64,000 nt of DNA from Flagellimonas ochracea (GTDB lineage Bacteria; Bacteroidota; Bacteroidia; Flavobacteriales; Flavobacteriaceae), in contig NZ_JAAABI010000001.1 in the NCBI RefSeq assembly GCF_009903685.1, positions 124,001-188,000 of the forward strand, given 5' to 3'. The notes below the pieces were generated by a model that saw only the letters and a list, made by a program, of their open reading frames with translations, did not search any database and had not been told where the DNA came from. Of the stretch, positions 51,524 through 59,306 are shown one piece after another (the first letter of the stretch is position 1; each line of letters begins with the position of its first letter). The translations under genes were made by a program, and so were the position numbers.

Positions 51524-51657
51524 CTACAACGGTTCGTGTATGGCTTCGTTGCGGAAAACGTCCAACGGACTTTTCCGCTGTAGCCCGAATTTAGCGAATC
51601 AGGCTGGAATTTCTGTTTGGAAATTCCGACCGCAATGAGCTATACACAATGTTAGCA
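51524..51657 (-). repeat. attC-like site
   Basis: The left arm CTACAACGGTTCGTGTATGG pairs with the right arm AGCTATACACAATGTTAGCA. The inner stem TTCGTTGCGG/CCGCAATGAG extends it. A GGAATTTC/GAAATTCC palindrome is near the centre (51607-51628). Confidence 0.9.
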
Positions 51658-51664
51658 TACGTAT

Positions 51665-52125
51665 TTATTGTTTTCGTTCAAAGCGCTGTCCATTATCGAA
51701 AAGGAGAGACGTTTCGTTCAACACGCTAATTCCTATGAATTCTGACATGATATTTAGTCCAAATTTCTTATTTCGATATTCTACAACAGCTGGATAGTCG
51801 TAAGACTTGCCATTCATAGTATTTGTGCTATCTATATATTGAAAATCCATTCCGGTTATACTCAATTCATTAATGGGTTCATTTGAATTGATTTTTGCCC
51901 AATGCTCAATTTCAATTTGGTCAATTTCTGGCAATGAAAATTTATTGTGAGAAGTATTTTTGGAATTGACAAATTCCCATTTATCGGAGATTGATACCAA
52001 TATGGATTTTATTGAATCCATAACTTTTTCTTCCGATAATACTTGAGGATTTGCATTGTCCTTTTTTTGACTGCAAGAACAAAGAAAAACAAGTCCGATT
52101 ATCAGTACAATTTTTTTTTATCCAT
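51665..52125 (-). pseudogene. Cassette lipoprotein frameshifted at a poly-A tract
   Basis: The open frame 51665-52021 (118 codons, MDSIKSILVSISDKWEFVNS) lacks an export signal. Upstream, the same frame encodes IVLIIGLVFLCSCSQKKDNA, a clear lipobox, but the ATG at 52123-52125 (MDK...) is one base out of frame because of a nine-A tract (9 T on the + strand, 52111-52119). Ten A would join ATG and lipobox. The cause could be real decay, phase variation or an assembly error. Confidence 0.72.
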
Positions 52126-52130
52126 ATGTA

Positions 52131-52263
52131 TGCTAACGGTTTGTGTAAGGATAGTTGCGTGTGCGAGCAACTAACTTACTAAAAATGGAACGAGCCAGAG
52201 GAAAATCCGCAGGATTTTCCGAATAAGTAAGAACCAAGCAATTATTTTTACACGTTGTTACCA
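52131..52263 (-). repeat. attC-like site
   Basis: The left arm TGCTAACGGTTTGTGTAAGG pairs with the right arm TTTTACACGTTGTTACCA. The inner stem ATAGTTGC/GCAATTAT extends it. A perfect palindrome (GGAAAATCC, gca, GGATTTTCC) is at 52200-52220. Confidence 0.9.
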
Positions 52264-52271
52264 GCTGGTTT

Positions 52272-52971
52272 TTATTTAAATTTTCTGTAATATGTTTTTT
52301 CTTTTCCTAAAAAACCAATCTCTGGCTCAAAGGTCAATGGATATAATTTTCTCCCTTTAAGAACAAAAATCTTTGTCATCCAATCCAATATTGCAATGTC
52401 TCCAGTTTCTTCACTTTCCGATGCAAAAATCTCAATGTAATTTTTGTCAGTTTTTGGTCTGAAAATAGAGTCAGTTAATTTTAGAAGATTACTTTCAATC
52501 TCCATTTTTAAAATATCCTTAATTTCAATTTTTTCAACTTTAGTTCTTGGAACAGTTAGAACTCCGTTTTCGTTGGTTTTTATGAATTCTCCATTATTAA
52601 TAGACACATACCAATCCCACTTTTCTATGTCGGTTTTTCCTTTTTCAGCCAATCGTTGAAATTTTATCTCAATTTTCTATTGAATCAGAATTTTTGTATT
52701 CTTTCTCGATGATTTTAGGCTTTGCAGCATACAATACTTTGTCGGGATTTAGTTTTAGAGTATCTCCAATTTTTTTGTATGTTCCTTTTAGTGTTCCACT
52801 GCCTAAAATGTCTTGGTGATATTGATATTCAAAAGTTCCATTTTTATTGAATTTATACACAAAACAATTAGGTCCGAATTCACAAATGTTGTGCTTGAAC
52901 TTTCCATCAATTTGAGCAATTGAACTCAATGATATTAATAATGTCAATATTTGTAGTACGGTTTTTTTCAA
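52272..52971 (-). pseudogene. Exported hypothetical cassette protein, frameshifted
   Basis: Two adjoining frames probably make one gene. The 5' part (52669-52971) has a signal peptide (ILTLLISLSSIAQIDGKFKH) and a beta-rich domain. After NSDSIE the frame stops at 52669, and the other frame continues as KIEIKFQRLAEKGKTDIEKW to the stop at 52272. A single added A in an A4 tract near 52675 restores a continuous ~231-residue protein. The 3' frame has only a TTG start. The function is unknown. Confidence 0.7.
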
Positions 52972-52976
52972 CTTGC

Positions 52977-53109
52977 TGGTAACGGTCTCGTATAACCGTC
53001 AGTTACGGGTTAAAATGCGTTAATTTTCGGTTAAGCACAAACGTTAGCAATTCCGAGTGGATTCGGACGTAGTCGAATCCGCCGTAATTGCGGTTATACA
53101 TTGTTGGCA
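52977..53109 (-). repeat. attC-like site
   Basis: The left arm TGGTAACGGTCTCGTATAAC pairs with the right arm GCGGTTATACATTGTTGGCA. The inner stem CCGTCAGTTACGG/CCGTAATTGCGG extends it. The stop codon of the hydrolase gene (53044) lies in the middle, so ~20 C-terminal codons are attC-encoded. Confidence 0.9.
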
Positions 53110-53652
53110 AATCGTTTTTATTTTTTCAGTTTTCTCAACCTTAATTTCTCCATTAGTCGGTATCATATTCTGCCAAACCCAATTGTAATGTTCAATCACT
53201 TGTTCTGCTTTCAAATGTGGTCTTTCTCCGGTTGTATGTCCATCTTCAACAACAGTTATATTATAATCCTTTGTTAAAGCAGATTGAATTGTCGATTCTA
53301 CACAAAAATCAGTTGCACATCCAGTAATAAATAATTCGTTCACATTCAGTTCTTTCAGTTTGGAGTGAAGTTCAGATTTGTAAAATACATCATTTGCATA
53401 TTTGTCAATTCGAACATCATTAGATTCTACAATTAAATCGTCCAAATTTTCCCAATCCGTATTATTTTTTTCAAATTCTCCAGTTCCAGTTCCATCGTGC
53501 TGGATATAAACAACAGGATAATTTAATTCACGAAACATTTCGGCAAGTTCATTAATTCGCTTAATAACTCCAATTGTGTCAAATCGTGGTGTTTTTGGTA
53601 TGAAAGAACCTTTCTGCATATCAATTACTAATAAAGCTTTTCTCTTTTCCAT
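53044..53652 (-). CDS. Isochorismatase-like cysteine hydrolase
   Basis: A 202-residue hydrolase with the Asp-Lys-Cys triad: D in ALLVIDMQKGSF, K in VRIDKYANDVFY and C in ITGCATDFCVEST. These enzymes cut amide or ether bonds in nicotinamide- or isochorismate-like substrates. The family fold ends near NMIPTNGEIKVEK; the remaining residues (ITADSTTSESTRNC) are read from the attC, a scar of capture. It is the second cassette from the recombinase. The substrate is unknown. Confidence 0.87.
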   Translation of the reverse strand: MEKRKALLVIDMQKGSFIPKTPRFDTIGVIKRINELAEMFRELNYPVVYIQHDGTGTGEFEKNNTDWENLDDLIVESNDVRIDKYANDVFYKSELHSKLKELNVNELFITGCATDFCVESTIQSALTKDYNITVVEDGHTTGERPHLKAEQVIEHYNWVWQNMIPTNGEIKVEKTEKIKTICQQCITAITADSTTSESTRNC

Positions 53653-53678
53653 CAGTTTTTAGTGTTCTGTCAAATGTT

Positions 53679-53811
53679 TGCCAACGGTTTTGGCTATGGT
53701 TTCGTTACGGAATGGCACGCAGTGTTATTCCGACGTAAACCAAGCCTTTGATACAAGATAGGAATTTTCGGTAGAAAATTCCGCCGTAATGAACTATAGC
53801 CGTTGTTGGCA
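53679..53811 (-). repeat. attC-like site, first from the recombinase
   Basis: The left arm TGCCAACGGTTTTGGCTATG pairs with the right arm CTATAGCCGTTGTTGGCA. Both R boxes are perfect complements (TGCCAAC/GTTGGCA). The arms have unequal spacers (6 and 3 bases), which gives the extrahelical asymmetry typical of attC. A perfect palindrome (GGAATTTTC, ggta, GAAAATTCC) is at 53761-53782. Confidence 0.92.
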
Positions 53812-53818
53812 ATAGTTT

Positions 53819-54292
53819 TTATTCAATTTGGTAATACAATGTTTTTATCAGTTTTCCGTCAGCGTAAATTTCCGTATGAGTAATTCGGTCAGACGTTATT
53901 TTAATTTCCAGTATTACTTTTCTACTTAAAACAGCTTCTTTAACAATTTCGTGTTTCGGAACAATGACTGTCAATTTAGCTTGCTCTTCGTCTGAAAGAG
54001 CCAAATATTCCTCATTGGTTTCTGGTCCCTCAATATTATTCAATTCAGCGTAAGTTTCATTCGGATAATCAATCAGATGCAAACTATTCATTTCTCCACT
54101 ATGTCCTATCACGAGAGAAAACACTTTTTCATTAGTCAAATTCAGAGTGTCCATTTTAGGTTCAATTATGCGAAAATCAAATGCAGGATTTTCTTTAGAT
54201 TCCTCTGATTTATCTGTTGCATCAATGACAATATTCTGACTATAAATCGTCGAGAATAGGAATAGAAATAATATTGTCAGATTGAGCTTCAT
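53819..54292 (-). CDS. Exported hypothetical protein, first cassette
   Basis: A 157-residue protein with signal peptide MKLNLTILFLFLFSTIYSQN. The mature part starts IVIDATDKSEESKENPAFDF and is beta-rich, with no family I know. Its ATG is 7 bp from the core site at 54300-54306, so it has no room for a promoter of its own and must be expressed from the attI/recombinase side. By position it is the most recently captured gene. Confidence 0.72.
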   Translation of the reverse strand: MKLNLTILFLFLFSTIYSQNIVIDATDKSEESKENPAFDFRIIEPKMDTLNLTNEKVFSLVIGHSGEMNSLHLIDYPNETYAELNNIEGPETNEEYLALSDEEQAKLTVIVPKHEIVKEAVLSRKVILEIKITSDRITHTEIYADGKLIKTLYYQIE

Positions 54293-54299
54293 AAATTAT

Positions 54300-54306
54300 T
54301 GCCAAC
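54300..54306 (-). other. Apparent attI core site
   Basis: TGCCAAC on the + strand (GTTGGCA on the cassette strand) equals the R box of the first attC, but only one half is present. The sequence on the recombinase side (TCGTTTATAATCACAATTTA) is not the usual attC partner arm, as expected for a non-palindromic attI. The 114 bp from here to the recombinase start would also hold the Pc-like promoter for the cassettes; I see no clean TAnnTTTG element there. Confidence 0.7.
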
Positions 54307-54420
54307 TCGTTTATAATCACAATTTATCCATTTTTGACGATTAACCGGCCCTATTAAAAAGGTAAATCTTACTTTTTGCGAAAATATCTTAATTTTAAGT
54401 ATCCTAAATCTTGCGCCCAA

Positions 54421-55269
54421 ATGGATGGTAAATCACAGTTGATCAAGTTTCAAAAAATTATGGAACTTAAGGGGTATAGTCCCAATACCATTGCAGCCTA
54501 CATGTCTGCCCTTAAGCTCTTCCATTTAAAAACCGGTGTTACATATTGGAACAGTCTTAGCAACATTGAGATACATCGCGTGTGTTTCGATTTTTTCAGC
54601 CATAAAAAGATGTCCTACGCTGCTCAAAAACAAATGCTGGGAAGTCTTGTTCTTTTTTATCGGCTCATGTTCGACCGCGTACTACCCGTGGAAAATCTCC
54701 GACCCTCCCGAAAGTCCTTCAAAATTCCTGTGGTACTGGCCAAAAAGGAGGTAGAAGCTATGTTGGAACGTACCTCGAACCTGAAGCATAAGGCCATCTT
54801 GGCTACACTTTACGCATTGGGGCTACGCAGTGGAGAGCTTCTCAACCTTGCATTGAACCATCTGGACGGGGAACGAAAGACGGTATCCATATATGGCGCA
54901 AAAGGCAAAAAGGACCGACAGGTCATGTTCCCATTGGCGCTAAAGCAACTACTTAGAAAGTATTATATGGAATATAGGCCCAAAGTCTACCTTTTTGAGG
55001 GCCGAGATAACGGGCAATACACTGCTAGCAGTTTACTCAATGTGGTTAAAAGTGCAGCAAAAAGAGCACAAATCAAGAAAGTGGTGACCCCTCACACACT
55101 TCGGCATTCTTTTGCTACCCATCTATTGGAAAACGGAACGGATATTCGAATAATCCAAAAACTGTTGGGACATAAATCCATTAAAACCACTATGATCTAT
55201 ACGCACGTTAGCGTTTCAGAAATGGAACAGGTGCAAAGTCCAATAGAGCAGCTGCGGGTAACCCTTTAA
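54421..55269 (+). CDS. Xer/IntI-like tyrosine recombinase of the cassette array
   Basis: A 282-residue recombinase. The N-terminal SAM-like arm domain has MELKGYSPNTIAAYMSALKL. All catalytic residues are present: R in YALGLRSGELLNLA, K in YGAKGKKDRQVMF, HxxR in TPHTLRHSFATHLL, H in LLGHKSIKT and Y in TTMIYTHVSV. The IntI-like end VQSPIEQL is visible. Between the Lys motif and TPHTLRH there are only ~55 residues, so the IntI-specific patch domain appears absent. The ATG at 54421 is preferred over the TTG at 54376. It is convergent with purA. Confidence 0.9.
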   Translation: MDGKSQLIKFQKIMELKGYSPNTIAAYMSALKLFHLKTGVTYWNSLSNIEIHRVCFDFFSHKKMSYAAQKQMLGSLVLFYRLMFDRVLPVENLRPSRKSFKIPVVLAKKEVEAMLERTSNLKHKAILATLYALGLRSGELLNLALNHLDGERKTVSIYGAKGKKDRQVMFPLALKQLLRKYYMEYRPKVYLFEGRDNGQYTASSLLNVVKSAAKRAQIKKVVTPHTLRHSFATHLLENGTDIRIIQKLLGHKSIKTTMIYTHVSVSEMEQVQSPIEQLRVTL

Positions 55270-55278
55270 GGGTTTTCT

Positions 55279-56547
55279 TTATCTGCGTATTGTTTGCAAC
55301 CGGTCGGGCCCCACGGAAACAATTTTGATGGGCACTTGTAGTTCCTGCTCCAAAAAGGCGATATAATCGTTAAGTGCCTTGGGAAGGTCTTCGGCCTTGG
55401 TCATTTTCGTGAGGTCTGCCGCCCATCCCTTTAACTCGGTATATACCGGCGTAACATTTTTGCTTTCAATGTTATAGGGCAAATGCTGGATGGTTTCCCC
55501 TTTGTATTGGTATGCGGTGCACACTTTGAGTTTGTCAAAACCACTGAGCACATCGGACTTCATCATCATCAAATCGGTGACTCCGTTAATTTGCACGGCG
55601 TATTTTAAGGCCACCAAATCCAACCATCCACAACGTCTCGGCCTACCTGTGGTGGCGCCAAACTCGTTGCCCACGCGCCCCATCGTCTCACCGTCTTGGT
55701 CAAAAAGTTCGGTAGGGAAGGGCCCGCTGCCCACACGGGTGGTGTATGCCTTGAAAATTCCATAAACCTTTTCAATTTTGTTGGGGGGTACGCCCAGACC
55801 TGTGCATGCACCGGCAGCCGTAGTGTTGGAAGAGGTTACATAGGGGTAGGTACCAAAATCAATGTCCAAAAGGGAGCCTTGGGCGCCCTCGGCCAAAATC
55901 TTCTGACCATTTGCCTGCGCTTTAAAAATATACTCCTCACTGTCAATGAACGACAGTTTTTTTAGGGTTTCAACTGCATCAAAAAACTCGGTTTCCAGTT
56001 CGGCCAAGTTGTATTGCACATCCACGTTGTAAAAACCGATCATGGCTTCGTGCTTGTCCGCCAATGCGCGGTATTTTTTCTTCCAGTTGCCAAACTCCAA
56101 ATCGCCCACACGCATGCCGTTTCTTCCCGTTTTGTCCATGTAAGTCGGCCCTATGCCCTTAAGGGTAGAGCCAATCTTGGCCTTTCCCTTTGCAGCTTCG
56201 GATGCAGCATCCAACAAGCGGTGTGTGGGTAGGATAAGATGTGCCTTTCGCGATATCAATAACTTGGAAACAATATCGATATTGAACTTGTCCAGGTTGT
56301 CCAGCTCTTTCTTAAAGATCACAGGGTCGATTACCACCCCATTCCCTACAATGTTGATGGCATTTTTATGAAAAATACCCGATGGAATGGTATGCAATAC
56401 ATGCTTTATACCATCAAACTCCAAAGTATGCCCGGCATTGGGGCCACCTTGAAAACGGGCGATAATGTCATAGTCCTTGGTCAGTACATCAACGATTTTT
56501 CCTTTTCCTTCGTCCCCCCATTGGAGGCCAAGCAATAAATCTACCAT
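55279..56547 (-). CDS. purA: Adenylosuccinate synthetase
   Basis: A 422-residue enzyme that joins IMP and aspartate with GTP to form adenylosuccinate in AMP synthesis. The GTP site GLQWGDEGKGKIVDVL opens the protein; GPNAGHTLEFDG is the second family motif, and SSNTTAAGACTGLGVPP follows later. Length is normal. It is the last gene of the relA/spoT-fur-purA set and ends 9 bp from the recombinase stop, so it marks the right edge of the array. Confidence 0.96.
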   Translation of the reverse strand: MVDLLLGLQWGDEGKGKIVDVLTKDYDIIARFQGGPNAGHTLEFDGIKHVLHTIPSGIFHKNAINIVGNGVVIDPVIFKKELDNLDKFNIDIVSKLLISRKAHLILPTHRLLDAASEAAKGKAKIGSTLKGIGPTYMDKTGRNGMRVGDLEFGNWKKKYRALADKHEAMIGFYNVDVQYNLAELETEFFDAVETLKKLSFIDSEEYIFKAQANGQKILAEGAQGSLLDIDFGTYPYVTSSNTTAAGACTGLGVPPNKIEKVYGIFKAYTTRVGSGPFPTELFDQDGETMGRVGNEFGATTGRPRRCGWLDLVALKYAVQINGVTDLMMMKSDVLSGFDKLKVCTAYQYKGETIQHLPYNIESKNVTPVYTELKGWAADLTKMTKAEDLPKALNDYIAFLEQELQVPIKIVSVGPDRLQTIRR

Positions 56548-56559
56548 GAAATGCGGTGG

Positions 56560-57042
56560 TTATTCGGTTAGGTTTTCTTCTTTGTTTCGGGTTCCGTAGA
56601 AATAAAGCGAATGGTTGTTGATTTTAATGTCAAAAACCTCTTCGATGGTCTTTTTTATGGATTGGATGCGGGGGTCACAGAACTCGACCACCTCTCCCGT
56701 ATCGGTAAGGATAACATGATCGTGCTGGTGGTCAAAATAAGATTTTTCATACTGCGCCTGGTTTTTTCCAAATTGGTGTTTGCGGACCAGTTTGCACTCC
56801 AAAAGTAGCTCTATGGTATTGTACAGGGTGGCACGGCTTACCCTGTAGTTTTTGGTTTTCATCTTAATGTAGAGCGACTCTACATCAAAATGGTCATCAC
56901 TGTTGTAGATTTCTTGCAAAATGGCATACCGTTCGGGTGTTTTGCGGTGTCCGTTTTCCTCCAGAAAGGAAGTGAACACATTTTTTACAATTTCCTGATC
57001 TTTATTGTTCCCCATGGCTTTGTGACCTCTGCTAAGTTGCAA
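56560..57042 (-). CDS. fur: Fur family transcriptional regulator
   Basis: A 160-residue repressor of the Fur type. The winged-helix DNA-binding half has [20 protein letters not shown] and [18 protein letters not shown]. The metal half carries [20 protein letters not shown], with several His residues for metal. The CxxC pairs of some Fur proteins are absent. It lies between purA (12 bp) and relA/spoT (15 bp), in an operon. The metal (Fe, Zn or Mn) cannot be told from sequence alone. Confidence 0.88.
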   Translation of the reverse strand: MQLSRGHKAMGNNKDQEIVKNVFTSFLEENGHRKTPERYAILQEIYNSDDHFDVESLYIKMKTKNYRVSRATLYNTIELLLECKLVRKHQFGKNQAQYEKSYFDHQHDHVILTDTGEVVEFCDPRIQSIKKTIEEVFDIKINNHSLYFYGTRNKEENLTE

Positions 57043-57057
57043 AGGTACAGCTAAAAA

Positions 57058-59262
57058 TTAAATTCTGCTCACTTTGTCAATTCCCTCCAAACGCTTCAAT
57101 TTGTCCATTAATTTTTTAAGGATGCTGTTGTTTTTTACCACCAAAGTGATATTGCCTTTAAAGGTTCCCCCATCGGCACTGAAATTCAGATTGCGCATGT
57201 TCACGTGCATATGGTCCGAGATAATGTTGGTGATGTCATTGACCAACCCTAAATTGTCTATCCCCGTTAGTTGAATGTCCACCGAAAACTCTTCTTGTGA
57301 TGAATCTATCCATTTGGCGCTCATTATTCTATAAGCGTAATTGGACTGGAGTGAAATGGCATTCGGACAATTTTTTTTGTGCACTTTTATGCCGTCATTA
57401 ACGCTCAAAAAACCGAAAACATCATCTCCGGGAATGGGATTGCAGCATTGGGACAATTTATAGCTGAGCTTTTCCTCTTCTTTGCCAAAAACGAGCATAT
57501 CGTATTTGGTGGTTATTTCCTCCTTGTCCACTTCTTTGGGAGATGGACTCCTTCGCATACGGTTTTTGAAAAAGTTGAGGAATGCGTTGTTGTAGGAAGA
57601 TGCAAAATCCTTCAGTTTTTCATTGTCGATTACCCCGATGCCCACACGGTAGAACAGGTCCAAACTCGTCTTCAACTTGAAGAACGTGACGAGTTTGTTC
57701 ACCGTATCCTCGTTGAGCGTTATTTTTTGCGACTTTAGTTTTCTACGCAAAATTTCCTTGCCTTCTTCTGCGATGTCCCTTTTCTCTTCGCGAAGAGAAG
57801 ATTTTATTTTGGCCCGGGCCCGGGCCGTTTTGGCATAGTCCAGCCAACTTTGATTGGGTTTCGCCGATTCGGAGGTGATGATTTCCACTTGGTCTCCACT
57901 GCGAAGTTCAGAACCTAAAGGTACTAGTTTGCCATTGACCTTGGCACCCCGGGTTTTCATCCCAATTTCAGTGTGTATATGGAATGCAAAATCAAGAGGT
58001 GTGGACCCTTTGGGCATGGATTTAAGCTCTCCTTGGGGCGTGAAAACGAATATTTCCTTGGAATAAAGGTTCAGCTTAAATTCTTCCACAAAATCCACCG
58101 CACTGCTATTGGAGTTTTCGAGGGCTTCCTGAAGGCGGTTCAACCAGGCTTCAATACCTTGTTCTTTTTGGTCCCCATGTTTGTACTTAAAATGGGCCGC
58201 GTAGCCCTTTTCGGCAATTTCATGCATCCGCTCACTGCGAATTTGAACTTCTACCCATTTTCCCTTTGGCCCCATAACCGTTATGTGCAGTGCCTCATAT
58301 CCAGTGGACTTGGGTGAAGTGATCCAGTCGCGAAGTCGAATGGGATTGGGGGTGAAGTGGTCTGTTACTATCGAATATATTTTCCAAGCAAGGAACTTTT
58401 CATTTTTTCTGTCAGACTTGTAAATGATACGGATGGCAAACTTGTCATAAACTTCATCAAAAGAGACGTTTTGGCCCTTCATTTTCCTTCGGATGGAAAA
58501 GATGGACTTCATCCGCCCCTTTATGTCATAATTCAATCCTTCCTTATCCAAGGAATTTCGAATCACATTGGAAAAATCCTCGATATAGGCCAGTTGTTCT
58601 TCCTCGGTGTCTTCAATTTTTGCCTGTATGTCTTTGTAGACCTCGGGCTCGGTATATTTTAGACTGAGGTCCTCCAAGTGGGTTTTTATGTTGTACAACC
58701 CTATTCGATGCGCAAGCGGAGCATAAATGTAAAGCGTTTCCGAGGCCATTTTCACCTGTTTGTGCTCCGGCATGGAGTCCAACGTGAGCATATTGTGATA
58801 ACGGTCGGCAATTTTAATGATGATTACACGAACATCATCATGCAGGGTCAACAGCATTTTTCGGAAATTCTCTGCTTGTTGACTAATGTCCTTATCCTTT
58901 TTAAGATGTGCAATTTTGGTGAGCCCATCCACAATACGGGCCACGGTTTCCCCAAACATGCGTTCAATGTCGTCCAAAGTATAAGCAGTATCCTCAACTA
59001 CATCATGAAGTAGTGCGGAAGCAATGGAAACGGCATCCAGTCCTATTTTGGAGGCAACAATTTTGGCCACAGCAATGGGATGGAAAATATAGGCCTCTCC
59101 CGATTTTCGACGTTGGTCCTTGTGGGCATCAACGGCCACGTCAAAGGCAGAGCGTATCAGTTTTTTGTCCTCAAGGGTCAAATTCTGATAGCTGATACGG
59201 AGCAATTCTTTGTACTGCTTCGCAATCTCCTTATTCTCTTTTTCAATGGCAGCCTCTGTCAT
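57058..59262 (-). CDS. spoT: Bifunctional (p)ppGpp synthetase/hydrolase, RelA/SpoT family
   Basis: A 734-residue protein with all four domains: an HD hydrolase (FHPIAVAKIVASKIGLDAVS and LLHDVVEDT, with HD and ED intact), a synthetase (FAIRIIYKS, IRLRDWITSPKSTGYEALHI), a TGS domain (IFVFTPQGELKSMPKGSTPL) and a C-terminal ACT domain. It makes and destroys the stringent-response alarmone. The intact HD motif supports bifunctionality. Confidence 0.94.
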   Translation of the reverse strand: MTEAAIEKENKEIAKQYKELLRISYQNLTLEDKKLIRSAFDVAVDAHKDQRRKSGEAYIFHPIAVAKIVASKIGLDAVSIASALLHDVVEDTAYTLDDIERMFGETVARIVDGLTKIAHLKKDKDISQQAENFRKMLLTLHDDVRVIIIKIADRYHNMLTLDSMPEHKQVKMASETLYIYAPLAHRIGLYNIKTHLEDLSLKYTEPEVYKDIQAKIEDTEEEQLAYIEDFSNVIRNSLDKEGLNYDIKGRMKSIFSIRRKMKGQNVSFDEVYDKFAIRIIYKSDRKNEKFLAWKIYSIVTDHFTPNPIRLRDWITSPKSTGYEALHITVMGPKGKWVEVQIRSERMHEIAEKGYAAHFKYKHGDQKEQGIEAWLNRLQEALENSNSSAVDFVEEFKLNLYSKEIFVFTPQGELKSMPKGSTPLDFAFHIHTEIGMKTRGAKVNGKLVPLGSELRSGDQVEIITSESAKPNQSWLDYAKTARARAKIKSSLREEKRDIAEEGKEILRRKLKSQKITLNEDTVNKLVTFFKLKTSLDLFYRVGIGVIDNEKLKDFASSYNNAFLNFFKNRMRRSPSPKEVDKEEITTKYDMLVFGKEEEKLSYKLSQCCNPIPGDDVFGFLSVNDGIKVHKKNCPNAISLQSNYAYRIMSAKWIDSSQEEFSVDIQLTGIDNLGLVNDITNIISDHMHVNMRNLNFSADGGTFKGNITLVVKNNSILKKLMDKLKRLEGIDKVSRI

Positions 59263-59306
59263 ACTATATTAAAATTACCACAATCTTATAAGGTAAACAA
59301 CAAAAA

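Larger units (their letters stand above)
36679..55269. mobile_element. Chromosomal integron-like cassette array with Xer-type recombinase
   Basis: A + strand tyrosine recombinase sits at one end. About 25 functionally unrelated genes all run leftward on the minus strand from a core site beside it. They are separated by 18 clear attC-like inverted repeats plus eroded ones. Cassettes have one to three genes, and two have no ORF. The region is AT-rich, and its gene boundaries coincide with repeat ends. The architecture (divergent recombinase, attI, ordered attC-flanked genes) is that of an integron. The recombinase family and the left limit are the uncertain parts. Confidence 0.85.

Noticed and set aside
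40052..54306. CRISPR array, because of many spaced repeats
   Set aside because: The repeats are 54-199 bp, imperfect, palindromic and separated by genes of 0.4-1.5 kb. There are no short regular spacers and no cas genes.
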